Assembly: GCF_009917385.1 (NCBI RefSeq)
Contig: NZ_QWLJ01000002.1
Coordinates: 62,001-126,000 of the forward strand
DNA length: 64,000 nt
Direction: 5' to 3'
Origin: Roseburia sp. 1XD42-34
Lineage (GTDB): Bacteria; Bacillota; Bacilli; Bacillales; Amphibacillaceae
Numbering within the stretch: the first letter of the stretch is position 1; every line of letters begins with the position of its first letter. A program made the position numbers and the translations under genes. Of the stretch, positions 18,412 to 27,132 are shown piece by piece. A model generated the notes under the pieces. The model saw only the letters and a list, made by a program, of their open reading frames with translations. It was not told the DNA's origin and made no database searches.

Positions 18412-18648
18412 TTAAGCTAAGTTTTTATCAAAAAGCTGAGAATACACGCCCTTCAGACGTTTAGAAACCATAGGAACTACGAAGAAAGCTTGGTAAGTAA
18501 GTGAAATTACTGGTTGTAAAGGAATACGCTAACAAGTTCTCTTCCTAATAATCTCCTGGCTAGCCCATGCATAGAGGGTTTCATGTAAAGCTTTATGATA
18601 GCGGATAATATCATCCTTTCTAATAGTAATAGGCAATGGTTCGTGATC
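18412..18648 (-). pseudogene. Reverse-strand coding relic with an internal stop
   Basis: Read on the minus strand, one frame encodes about 78 residues broken once by TAG. The first part has IRKDDIIRYHKALHETLYAW and the second has RIPLQPVISLTYQAFF. The composition looks like a real protein, but no start codon or ribosome binding site is present and I do not recognise the family. The rest of 18405-18912 has no gene other than the start region of the kinase. Confidence 0.3.
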
Positions 18649-18912
18649 TTACAACTCAAAGGAAGCAAAGTGTGTCGACTGAATTTTTGTTGTTAGGTAA
18701 AATATTTAGTAATATGCAGTTGAAAATTAGCAGTAGGTTAATGCTCATTATTTCATTTCAACTCAATAAGAAAGGAGAAAAAGTGCAATGCAAGCATGAT
18801 ACGCGATATTTACGTCATCTTTTTACTTCGTATTTAGTCGATCTCAAATCGTATAGGAGTGATGCAAGGACATAAAAGTAAAATATGTAAAAGGTGGTTA
18901 GGAGGGTTATTT

Positions 18913-20487
18913 GTGTTCGGTAAATTAAAAACTGTTTCACTAAAGACAAAAATTTTAACGTTACTTATTTCATTAATTTTAGCTGTGATTATTCTATTGT
19001 CGGGTATCTATATTATATTTGAGAAGAAGCAGACGGAAGAAGATATCGGAAATCTAGCATTGCAGGTAGCTAAGACGGTCTCTTTTATGCCATCGGTAAA
19101 AGCAGCATTTAAAAAGAAAGATCAAATACAATTATTGCAGTCCATTGCAGATAGCATAAAAATGCAAGTAGAGGCAAATTATATTGTTATTAAAAATGCA
19201 GATGGTGTTATATATGCACATCCTGATTTATTATCGATAGGGAAGAAGAGAGAAAGCAATTATCGTGCCCTTATTTTTGGACAATATTATAACGCAAAAA
19301 CAGACAGCCCTATTGGGACAGCTTTAACAGGTAATGCACCAATATTTGGAGCTGACGGAAATATTATCGGAATTGTTTCGGTTGGTTATTTATATGAAGA
19401 TATCTATGCGAAAATTTACCAAAAAATTCGAACTATTGGCGCTGTTTCTATAGTTGTTCTATTGATAGGGATTATTGGGGGTATTATGTTAACCAATCAT
19501 ATCCGCAAAGATACTTTAGGGCTGGAGCCTTTTGAAATTGCTAATCTTTATCGGGAAAGAAGCGCTATTTTACATTCTATAAAAGAAGGGATCATAGCAA
19601 TTGATGAAAAAGGACTCATTACGATGATAAATCAACCTGCTATTCAGATGCTAGGCTGTGATAAATGTTATCTTTATGAGTCAATAGAAAAGGTGTTTCC
19701 AAATACTTTACTGAAGAATTTTTTAAACCCTTGTGAAAATGAAGAAATATATCTTCATAACCGTTTAGTTATTATGAATAGAGAGGTGGTTAAAGAAAGC
19801 GGGAAGGTGGTTGGAGCGGTAGCAAGCTTTCGAGATAAAACAGACGTAAAAAAGATGATTAAAACTATCTCAGAGGTTAGGCAGTATTCAGAAGATTTAA
19901 GAGCGCAAACGCATGAATACGCTAATAAGCTTTACGTATTGTCAGGTCTTATGCAACTTGGCAAATTTGCAGAGGCGGTAGACATGATTCAAGCTGAATT
20001 AAAATTAAGCATGAAGCAAAATCACCTTTTATTCGATCGAATAGAGGATAGCCATGTACAAGCCATTTTACTTGGAAAAATGGCAAAGTCTTCTGAGAAA
20101 AAAATTCAATTTATCATGGATCAAAACAGCTCACTTTCGCCTTTACCTAAACATATAGATCTTTCTAGTTTAATAGCTATTTTAGGTAATATTATCGATA
20201 ACGCCTTTGAGGCAGTTAGTGAAAACGAAGAAAAAAAAGTTGTTTTTTTCGCCACTGATGTCGGAAACGATGTTATTTTTGAAATTGCTGATAATGGAAG
20301 TGGTGTACTAGTTGAAGAAAATATCTTCACCAAAGGTTTTTCTACGAAATTAGGCGAGAGAAGAGGCTATGGTTTAGCAATAGTTCAAGATACGGTTAAC
20401 CGGTTTGGGGGGTGGATTGAAATACAGAATGACAGGACAAAGGGAGCTATTTTTACGGTGTTTCTACCAAAAAAAGGGGGATTGTAA
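18913..20487 (+). CDS. Sensor histidine kinase, CitA/DcuS family
   Basis: The GTG start at 18913 has AGGAGGG 6 bases upstream and gives 524 residues. Order of domains: a membrane segment (ILTLLISLILAVIILLSGIYIIF), an extracellular sCache/PAS sensor (to about residue 160, with a short GTALTGNAPIFG motif typical of citrate/dicarboxylate sensors), and a second membrane segment. A cytoplasmic PAS follows (SAILHSIKEGIIAIDEKG), then the SpoB-like dimerisation helix with phospho-accepting His in AQTHEYANKL and the ATPase domain with DNGSG and GYGLAIVQ. It overlaps the response regulator region with no gap and probably senses a carboxylate carried by the downstream Tct transporter. Confidence 0.87.
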   Translation: MFGKLKTVSLKTKILTLLISLILAVIILLSGIYIIFEKKQTEEDIGNLALQVAKTVSFMPSVKAAFKKKDQIQLLQSIADSIKMQVEANYIVIKNADGVIYAHPDLLSIGKKRESNYRALIFGQYYNAKTDSPIGTALTGNAPIFGADGNIIGIVSVGYLYEDIYAKIYQKIRTIGAVSIVVLLIGIIGGIMLTNHIRKDTLGLEPFEIANLYRERSAILHSIKEGIIAIDEKGLITMINQPAIQMLGCDKCYLYESIEKVFPNTLLKNFLNPCENEEIYLHNRLVIMNREVVKESGKVVGAVASFRDKTDVKKMIKTISEVRQYSEDLRAQTHEYANKLYVLSGLMQLGKFAEAVDMIQAELKLSMKQNHLLFDRIEDSHVQAILLGKMAKSSEKKIQFIMDQNSSLSPLPKHIDLSSLIAILGNIIDNAFEAVSENEEKKVVFFATDVGNDVIFEIADNGSGVLVEENIFTKGFSTKLGERRGYGLAIVQDTVNRFGGWIEIQNDRTKGAIFTVFLPKKGGL

Positions 20488-21168
20488 ATGATCAAAATAG
20501 TTATCGCTGAAGACGATTTTCGAGTTGCAGATATCCATGAACAGTTTTTATTACAACTAGGTGATGTAGAAGTAGTGGGAAAAGCGCTAAATGGAGAGGA
20601 AACAATCAAACTAATTAAAAACCAAGAGGTTCATTTATTGCTGTTAGATATTTATATGCCTGATATACTCGGTGTTGATTTATTACCAAACATAAGAAAA
20701 ATATCCTCTACGATAGATATTATTATGATTACAGCAGCAACAGATATTGATATGGTTAGGAATTCCTTAGATTATGGGGTATTTGATTATATTATTAAGC
20801 CATTAAAAATGGAACGGTTTCTTCATACTATTCAAAAATTTAAGCAGAAAAAAAATTTACTACAATCTTATGCTTCTGTTAGTCAAGAGGAAGTTGATCA
20901 ATTATTTAGAGGAGAAAAAGTAACTTCCGTAAATAAAATCCGTTCCAATTTACCAAAAGGCATAGACCCATTAACACTAGAAAAGGTAAAGGCGATATTA
21001 AAACAAGAAAGACAAGGGATAACTGCAGAGGAGATGGGGATCAGAATGGGTGCTTCTAGAACAACAGCGAGAAGGTATTTAGAATACTTAATTTCTATGG
21101 GAGAAGTAGATGCAGAGCTTGAATATGGAATAGTAGGAAGGCCGGAAAGAAAATATATTATTTCTTAA
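20488..21168 (+). CDS. Response regulator, CitB/DcuR family
   Basis: The 226-residue protein has a receiver domain with acidic pocket EDD (residues 8-10), phospho-accepting Asp54 in LLLDIYMPD and Lys in IIKPLK. A C-terminal helix-turn-helix follows (AEEMGIRMGASRTTARRYLEYL). It directly follows the kinase and precedes the tct operon, its likely target. Confidence 0.9.
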   Translation: MIKIVIAEDDFRVADIHEQFLLQLGDVEVVGKALNGEETIKLIKNQEVHLLLLDIYMPDILGVDLLPNIRKISSTIDIIMITAATDIDMVRNSLDYGVFDYIIKPLKMERFLHTIQKFKQKKNLLQSYASVSQEEVDQLFRGEKVTSVNKIRSNLPKGIDPLTLEKVKAILKQERQGITAEEMGIRMGASRTTARRYLEYLISMGEVDAELEYGIVGRPERKYIIS

Positions 21169-21243
21169 ACTCCATACCATCTATTATTTTCACTGTGAAC
21201 AAAATGAACAAAATTTTGTTATTATTTTTAAAGTTCGTTAATT

Positions 21244-21257
21244 TGTAAACGTTTTCT
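21244..21257 (+). promoter_or_regulatory. cre-like site upstream of tctC
   Basis: TGTAAACGTTTTCT matches 13 of 14 positions of the CcpA consensus TGWAANCGNTNWCA. It lies about 210 bases before tctC, in the 296-base gap after the response regulator. It suggests catabolite repression of the transporter. Confidence 0.5.
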
Positions 21258-21467
21258 TTAACCGGTGATTGTTATATGATAAGAACCAACCTTACAGTAT
21301 TGAAATAATCTCTTCATCCTTGCTACGGGCATTTTTCTTCAGTGTAGACTTAAGTAATCTTACTGAAAGTGCGCTCTACAGTGATAAGTAACAGATGCAC
21401 TTGTTAGTTACCGTTTTCCATTAGGCAAAATAGGAGCACGAAAATATAGGATACGAGGAGGAGTTTG

Positions 21468-22469
21468 ATGAAAAGGATTTTTGCACTATTACTTTTAATT
21501 TGGGTTATAAGTAGTTTAGCAGCTTGTAAGCAGGAAACAAAATCAAAGAGTGGAGAAGAAAAATGGGTACCAGAGAAAGCAATTGAAATGGTTGCCCCAG
21601 CAGGAGCAGGAGGAGGGTGGGATACTACTGCTAGAACGGTAGCTAAAGTATTTAGTGAAGAGGGAATTATTGACGAAGATATCGGTGTTGTGAATAAAGA
21701 AGGTGGTGGAGGCGCTATTGCTTGGACTTATATTCATAACCTTAAAGGGAGCAATCATCATATGTTTGTTTCCTCACCACCACTTATCTTTGTACCGCTG
21801 AATGGTCAAACAGAATTAACGTATGAAGACTTCACCCCTTTAGCTAACTTAATTGCGGACTATGCTGCATTTGCTGTCAGAGCGGATGCGGAGTGGGATA
21901 ATTTGAATGAACTTTTTGAAGATATGAAGAAAGATCCAGAAAGTATTTCCATTGTAGGAGCCTCGGCGCCAGGAAGCATGGATCATATGCAATTTGTAAA
22001 AATCGCCAAGGAAGCTGGAGTGGATGTAACGAAAATAAAATATGTATCTAATCAGGAAGGTGCTCCATTAACAGATCTTTTAAATGGTAGTGTCGACGTT
22101 TATTCTACTGGAGTAGCTGAAACTGTAGAGCAAGTAAAAGCTGGGAAAATAAAAGTGCTAGGTATCACCTCTCCTGAGCGATTAGAAGGGGATGTGTTGT
22201 CTACCTTTCCAACTGCGTTGGAACAAGGGATTGATGCAACATTTGTTAATTGGCGGGGATTTTTTGGACCACCGAATATGGATGAAGATGCTATTCAATA
22301 CTATGAGGAAAAGTTTAAAGAGTTAAGTGATTCGGAAGCATTTGCAAAAATACGTAATCAGTATGGATGGTCTGAGATGTTTATGGGGCATGAGGAATAT
22401 AAAAAGTTCTTAAAAGAGCAAACCGAAGAGTTAACGGAATTAATGGAAGAGCTAGGTTTAGCACAGTAG
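21468..22469 (+). CDS. tctC: Tripartite tricarboxylate transporter, substrate-binding lipoprotein
   Basis: The protein has a lipoprotein signal (lipobox SLAAC, Cys near residue 20) followed by a Bug-type receptor: IEMVAPAGAGGGWDTTARTVA near the start and VSNQEGAPLTDLLNGSVDV in the middle. It captures a carboxylate outside the membrane for TctB/TctA. I take ATG 21468 as start because GGAGG lies 8 bases upstream. A terminator-like hairpin after the gene would raise its expression relative to the membrane subunits. Confidence 0.9.
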   Translation: MKRIFALLLLIWVISSLAACKQETKSKSGEEKWVPEKAIEMVAPAGAGGGWDTTARTVAKVFSEEGIIDEDIGVVNKEGGGGAIAWTYIHNLKGSNHHMFVSSPPLIFVPLNGQTELTYEDFTPLANLIADYAAFAVRADAEWDNLNELFEDMKKDPESISIVGASAPGSMDHMQFVKIAKEAGVDVTKIKYVSNQEGAPLTDLLNGSVDVYSTGVAETVEQVKAGKIKVLGITSPERLEGDVLSTFPTALEQGIDATFVNWRGFFGPPNMDEDAIQYYEEKFKELSDSEAFAKIRNQYGWSEMFMGHEEYKKFLKEQTEELTELMEELGLAQ

Positions 22470-22473
22470 TTTT

Positions 22474-22510
22474 AAGAGCCAATGTTAGATACATCACATT
22501 GGCTCTTTTA
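22474..22510 (+). terminator. Partial terminator between tctC and tctB
   Basis: AAGAGCCAATG (22474-22484) pairs perfectly with CATTGGCTCTT (22497-22507) across a 12-base loop and is followed by TTA. It sits 4 bases after the tctC stop and just before tctB. Partial termination here would give excess binding protein. Confidence 0.7.
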
Positions 22511-22531
22511 AAGAAAGTGGGTGTGAATAGA

Positions 22532-22987
22532 GTGTTAAAATCGGCAGATCGAAAAATAAGTATCGTCTTCATTTTATTAGCAATTGGTTATTTAAGTTTA
22601 AGCTATCAACTACCCCCGTACCCTTTTGTGCCTATCGACTCTGATTTAGTCCCAAAAGTGTTGGGGTTTCTATTAATTGCTTTATCCATTATTCTATTTT
22701 TAAATGCTAATCCAAAAGATCAGGAAGAAAAGAAAAGCTCGGTATCAAGACAAGACTTGCGAATTTTTATTCTCGTAACGGTGCTAATTATTCTCTATAT
22801 TTCTTTACTTGAGGTAATCGGATTTGTTATCGTATCGATGTTATTTATCTTTAGCTGTTCTTGGCTGCTCGGATATAAAAACTTTAAAGTAAATGCGATG
22901 GTCTCCATTCTATTTCCTATAACGGTCTTTTACATTTTTAACTATTTACTACAAATTAATTTACCTAGTGGCATGTTACCATTTTAG
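22532..22987 (+). CDS. tctB: Tripartite tricarboxylate transporter, small membrane subunit
   Basis: The TctB-family protein has four hydrophobic segments. It starts at one of three in-frame GTG codons (22517, 22523, 22532); I prefer 22532, where the hydrophobic N-terminal domain ADRKISIVFILLAIGYLSLS begins shortly after. The start is uncertain by up to five codons. It pairs with TctA, whose gene starts 14 bases later. Confidence 0.8.
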   Translation: MLKSADRKISIVFILLAIGYLSLSYQLPPYPFVPIDSDLVPKVLGFLLIALSIILFLNANPKDQEEKKSSVSRQDLRIFILVTVLIILYISLLEVIGFVIVSMLFIFSCSWLLGYKNFKVNAMVSILFPITVFYIFNYLLQINLPSGMLPF

Positions 22988-23001
22988 TAAGGGGGGACGG
23001 G

Positions 23002-24489
23002 ATGAATACTGTACAAGGATTATGGCAAGGTTTTCAAGTTGCTTTTAGCTGGGAAGGGATATTTTTTGTCTTTATCGGGGTTACGATAGGTACGTTAATT
23101 GGTATGTTGCCAGGCCTAGGACCAATTACAGCTATTGCAATTATGATTCCAATGGTTTATGGAATGGATCCAACGATAGCGATGGTATTAATGGCAGGTG
23201 TGTACTATGGAGCAGTGTTTGGCGGTTCCACTTCTTCTATATTATTAAATGCCCCTGGAGTTTCGGGTACAGTTGCTACGTCCTTTGATGGATATCCAAT
23301 GGCTCAACAGGGGGAAGCAGGGAAGGCGCTTGCTATTGCTGCAATAGCATCTTTTACTGGTGGGACAGTTAGTATTATATTGTTAATGTTATTTGCACCG
23401 ACATTAGCACAGATTGCTGTTTCGTTTGGACCTGTGGAATATTTTGCTTTAATGTTTATGGGGCTAGTAGCTATATCTAGTTTATCAGATGGTTCAGCTA
23501 TTAAGGCATTGATTTCTGGGGTGTTAGGTTTTATGGCTGTTACTATTGGGATAGATGCTCAAACAGGAACCCCACGGTTTACATTTGGAAATGCAAATTT
23601 ATTAGAGGGTATTGATTTTCTTGTAGTTGCTTTAGGGTTGTTTGCTCTAGCGGAAGTGGCATTTTTAATAAAAAATCGAAATAACGTTGGTATTGAAAAA
23701 ACACAAAATATCGGAAGTTTAAAACTGACAAGACAAGATGTTAAAGAAATGACAGGGCCTTTATTACGCCATTCTCCACTAGGCTTTATTCTCGGGGTAT
23801 TGCCGGGGGCTGGAGCAACGATAGCTTCATTTATAAGTTATATAACAGAAAAACGGTTTTCAAAAAAACCAGAGGAGTTTGGGAAAGGATCGATTAAAGG
23901 GCTTACAGCACCTGAAACGTCAAATAATGCCGCAACAAGCGGGGCATTTGTTCCATTGCTTAGTTTAGGGATTCCAGGATCAGGAACAACGGCTATCATG
24001 CTGGGAGCATTACTTGTTTTAGGTATAAATCCTGGTCCGTTACTGTTTCAAGATCATCCTGAAGTGTTTTGGGGAGTAGTAGCAAGCATGTATATTGGGA
24101 ATATCTTTCTACTTATTTTAAATTTACCACTAATCCCATACATAGCAAAAATATTAAAAATCCCCCGTCCGTTATTAATTTCCTTAATTATTATGTTTTG
24201 TATGATTGGTGTGTATTCCATCAGCTTTAATATTTTTGACTTATATTTATTGCTTGCCTTTGGATTCGTCGGTTACTTATTTCGCTTATTTGCTTTTCCT
24301 GCTCCTCCATTTATTTTAGCCTTTATTCTAGGTGGAATGATGGAACAATCGTTAAGACAAGCGTTAACGATTTCAAATGGAAATTTTATGATTTTAGTAG
24401 AAAGCCCAATTGCTATCGGTCTATTTATCCTATCCATTCTTTCCTTTGCTTTTCCTTTTATTAAAAATAGAAAGATTCAGAAGGCGTAG
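23002..24489 (+). CDS. tctA: Tripartite tricarboxylate transporter, large membrane subunit
   Basis: The 495-residue protein has about twelve membrane segments and the TctA signatures GTLIGMLPGLGPITAIAI (near residue 30), YGAVFGGSTSSILLNAPG (near 73) and LGIPGSGTTAIMLGALLVLG (near 325). It forms the sodium- or proton-driven channel for carboxylate uptake. The ribosome binding site is AAGGGGGG. It ends the operon. Confidence 0.93.
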   Translation: MNTVQGLWQGFQVAFSWEGIFFVFIGVTIGTLIGMLPGLGPITAIAIMIPMVYGMDPTIAMVLMAGVYYGAVFGGSTSSILLNAPGVSGTVATSFDGYPMAQQGEAGKALAIAAIASFTGGTVSIILLMLFAPTLAQIAVSFGPVEYFALMFMGLVAISSLSDGSAIKALISGVLGFMAVTIGIDAQTGTPRFTFGNANLLEGIDFLVVALGLFALAEVAFLIKNRNNVGIEKTQNIGSLKLTRQDVKEMTGPLLRHSPLGFILGVLPGAGATIASFISYITEKRFSKKPEEFGKGSIKGLTAPETSNNAATSGAFVPLLSLGIPGSGTTAIMLGALLVLGINPGPLLFQDHPEVFWGVVASMYIGNIFLLILNLPLIPYIAKILKIPRPLLISLIIMFCMIGVYSISFNIFDLYLLLAFGFVGYLFRLFAFPAPPFILAFILGGMMEQSLRQALTISNGNFMILVESPIAIGLFILSILSFAFPFIKNRKIQKA

Positions 24490-24554
24490 GCATTTTGTAA
24501 TAAGCAACCTCATCTATTTGGATATCAATAGAAAGGTAGGTAGTATAGAAGTGA

Positions 24555-24809
24555 AGTATTAATTTAATTCTAGGACCTATTATAGCCCCTAATCATCATA
24601 TAGCATCATTATTAATTGATAAATTAGCTAACAATCATCAGGGTGAATTAAGAATTGATATTCCATCAGGGGGTGAGGCTTTTATGTTGCAACTAGAAAA
24701 ATGCGGTTTCGTAAAAGTAAGTCAACCTCCGATAATGATTAAAATTGCAAAGGAATTACCATCACGTAATAAAACATTATTCGGGATAGCTGCACAGATT
24801 TTCGGATGA
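24555..24809 (+). pseudogene. GNAT acetyltransferase, C-terminal remnant
   Basis: An 84-codon open stretch without a start codon encodes LILGPIIAPNHHIASLLIDK, then LRIDIPSGGEAFMLQLEKCG and a tail of NKTLFGIAAQIFG. This resembles the C-terminal domain of two-domain GNAT acetyltransferases of the YitH type. The N-terminal catalytic part is missing, so this is a truncated relic. A short relic of family 2 repeat-like sequence (CCGCTGATTAAGGTTCATTTTATT at about 24891) follows before the merR promoter. Confidence 0.5.
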
Positions 24810-24942
24810 TTTTATTATTCAGCTAACGGGTGATGTTAGTTTATCCGGTATATATGGTTATGGTGCTGTAAAACTCCCATTTTAGCGGATCCGCTGATTA
24901 AGGTTCATTTTATTGCCTATCCCGAATAATTCTTAGTTTCTC

Positions 24943-24973
24943 TTGCACCTCCAGTTACGTGAGGAGGTAAGAT
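24943..24973 (+). promoter_or_regulatory. MerR-type promoter/operator with 19-bp spacer
   Basis: A -35 box TTGCAC (24943-24948) and a -10 box TAAGAT (24968-24973) are 19 bp apart. A dyad ACCTCC-N10-GGAGGT lies in the spacer. A long spacer with a spanning dyad is the hallmark of MerR-activated promoters, so the following merR gene is probably autoregulated. A degraded copy occurs at about 36933. Confidence 0.7.
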
Positions 24974-25014
24974 AAAAAATATAATAGTTATAAAAGATAA
25001 TGGGAGGCGATGAA

Positions 25015-25782
25015 GTGGATAATTATTCCATTGGGGAGTTAGCGAGAAAGACAAATACTTCTATTCGAACTTTACATTATTATGATGAGATTGGTTTGCT
25101 TAAAGCAGATAAATGTCCGAGTTCTGGACATCGTTTGTACACAGAGGATGATATACGAAAACTGCAGAAGATTGTGGTCTTCAAATTTTTAGGGTATAAC
25201 TTAAGAGAAATTAAGGAGTTAATGAAGGATTCTAAATTTAATAGCGATTTAAAACAGACACTATATGATCAGAAAAAAGCATTCGAAGAGAAAGAAGCCC
25301 AAATATCCACCGCATTAAAAGCAATTAACCGGATAATGAAATGGTTAGATGAAGTTGGAGAAGTGGACAGTGATGTGCTAATGAGCTTGATCCACAGTAT
25401 TCAAACCGAAAAAGAACAACAGCTTTGGTTGGAACAGTTTGCTCCGAAAGAAGTAATGGAGCATTTATTTGATAAACCAGAAGCAGAAATGCTTGCCTTT
25501 GATAAGGAATTTATTAAGTTATCAAAGGAAGTAAAACGATTAAAAAACCGTCCGATAGATGACCCGGAAGTGCAAGCCATGGTGGCGAGGAGTGTGGAAA
25601 CAAATTTAGCATATGTAGGGGAGGAACAAATAGAAGCGATCAGTAAAATTGATTTAGATAACATGGATGTGGAAGCTGTGAAAAATAGAACTACTTCACC
25701 TTTTACGCGAGAAGAAGAGGAGTGGCTTCAGCAAGCAATGGGTTATTATATGACAAAACATCAGGTTGATAGGAGAAGCTAG
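25015..25782 (+). CDS. MerR family regulator with TipAS effector domain
   Basis: The GTG start at 25015 has GGGAGG 8 bases upstream and gives 255 residues. The N-terminal MerR winged helix (YSIGELARKTNTSIRTLHYYDEIGLL) is followed by a coiled coil and a C-terminal TipAS domain with EEEWLQQAMGYY near the end. TipA-like proteins bind hydrophobic compounds and activate detoxification or efflux genes. It precedes an OsmC gene and is preceded by its own 19-bp-spacer promoter. A decayed copy lies at 36995-37358. Confidence 0.87.
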   Translation: MDNYSIGELARKTNTSIRTLHYYDEIGLLKADKCPSSGHRLYTEDDIRKLQKIVVFKFLGYNLREIKELMKDSKFNSDLKQTLYDQKKAFEEKEAQISTALKAINRIMKWLDEVGEVDSDVLMSLIHSIQTEKEQQLWLEQFAPKEVMEHLFDKPEAEMLAFDKEFIKLSKEVKRLKNRPIDDPEVQAMVARSVETNLAYVGEEQIEAISKIDLDNMDVEAVKNRTTSPFTREEEEWLQQAMGYYMTKHQVDRRS

Positions 25783-25859
25783 CCGGTTTGAATCTTTTTA
25801 CTCTTCAATTTTGGTTATTTCTGTTATTTTTTGTTATTCTTCTAGGTGAGGTGATAGAA

Positions 25860-26300
25860 ATGGCAGAGCATCATTTTCATTTAAAGGCGTTTTGGCCTGG
25901 TGGTAGAAATAGTAGTGGTTATATAGAAGCAGGAAATTTAACAACTAAAATATCCATCCCCCCAGAAATGGATGGACCTGGTATTGGTACGAATCCAGAT
26001 GAGATGTTGTTAGGTGCAGCAGCAACTTGTTATATAATTACACTTGCTGCTATGATTGAGCGTGCCAAGCTTCCTTTAGAAAATATGGGCTTAGACTCAG
26101 AAGGAATTGTCGACGTTACAGGCGGTATATTTACGTATAAAAAAATTATTCATCGCCCACGGGTTGCTTTAAAGGAAGAAGCAACAGAAGAACAAAAAAG
26201 CCAGCTTAAAAAGCTTGTTGAAAAAGCGGAGAAAAGCTGTATGATTTCAAGGGCTATACGAGGAAATGTGGAGATAAAGCTAGAGGCTGTTATAAGATAA
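25860..26300 (+). CDS. OsmC/Ohr family peroxiredoxin-like protein
   Basis: The 146-residue protein has two cysteines at OsmC positions: Cys57 in LGAAATCYII and Cys127 in EKSCMISRAI. It has the GTNPDEMLLGA block before the first. It most resembles the SACOL1771-type branch, which reduces organic hydroperoxides. ATG 25860 has GAGGTG 8 bases upstream; the upstream in-frame hydrophobic stretch is not part of the family. It lies 77 bases after the TipA-like regulator and may be its target. Confidence 0.85.
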   Translation: MAEHHFHLKAFWPGGRNSSGYIEAGNLTTKISIPPEMDGPGIGTNPDEMLLGAAATCYIITLAAMIERAKLPLENMGLDSEGIVDVTGGIFTYKKIIHRPRVALKEEATEEQKSQLKKLVEKAEKSCMISRAIRGNVEIKLEAVIR

Positions 26301-26311
26301 GGAGTATGTAG

Positions 26312-26352
26312 GTCATTTCTGTTTGCAAATTTGCAATGGAAATGACACTTTT
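26312..26352 (+). terminator. Terminator after the OsmC gene
   Basis: GTCATTTC pairs with GAAATGAC, extended inside by TTTGCAAA/TTTGCAA, and is followed by ACTTTTTA. It lies 12 bases after the stop codon. Confidence 0.75.
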
Positions 26353-27132
26353 TATGCATGGGAAATCAATTCAAGTAGGAATACAAAAGAATGATGACCA
26401 AGGAAAAACAATTTCAATGGATACATATGTTAGTACGAAACTTTGTTACCGCACAAATGTTAACTCGAAATAAGATATCAAAAGCTTTCACTTTAATAGT
26501 CAGTAACAGTGCTTTTCTCTTCCAAAATCGTACACCATCTTTTGGTTATATACTTTTTCAAATTACAAATGTGTGGGCTGATTTCAGAATCCATCCACTT
26601 TTAGTTTTATCTTTTATAGCTGAGCAAGCGTCCCGATATTCAATCTAGAAAAGGGGGCTAGAGGGTTCATCTAAGAATTACGAAGCACCTCTCTCATTAT
26701 CCATAGAGATGAGGAAATTTCTAGGAGAGGGAAGATGCAGTTGACGTATAAGTAATTAAAAGCAAGTTATATGAATCCATATTTGTTTTACCAATTATCT
26801 TTTTTCGTGTAAGATCAATTATATAAACAATCAATTTCAACATGGTTAAAGCGAAGTTGATTGTAGAAAAAGTGTCTAAACTTAAGAACACTATAACCAG
26901 TTTATACGTTTTTTATAATAAACCGCTTTGGCTTACCAAGAGCGCAAATCACTATTTATGATGAAAAATGTTACTTTATAGTGCTCAGATTCTTGAAATA
27001 CTGTCAAAAATAAATAAGTCATATAAGGGGTAAATAGCGCTTTTTCTACAAAAGTAGAAAGCTATTGTTTATAGTATTAAGAAAAACTACCTTGTACAAG
27101 ATTGCGAAATAGGTTGAAGGGGGAGTAGAAGT
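26353..27132 (+). other. Long intergenic region upstream of the LacI regulator
   Basis: No convincing gene is seen. Positions about 26470-26560 resemble 37370-37450 downstream of the decayed merR copy, so this stretch was part of the duplicated segment. A short stem (CTTTTTCTAC/GTAGAAAG, about 27040-27061) precedes the regulator. The start region of the regulator has AAGGGGGAG. Confidence 0.4.

Noticed and set aside
18636..18875. Small frame upstream of the kinase
   Set aside because: No family resemblance, and it runs into the kinase start region. The GTG at 18913 with AGGAGGG accounts for the translation start.
26391..26648. Small frame after the osmC terminator
   Set aside because: No ribosome binding site or family features. 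Part of the stretch matches DNA downstream of the merR relic, so it is duplicated non-coding sequence.
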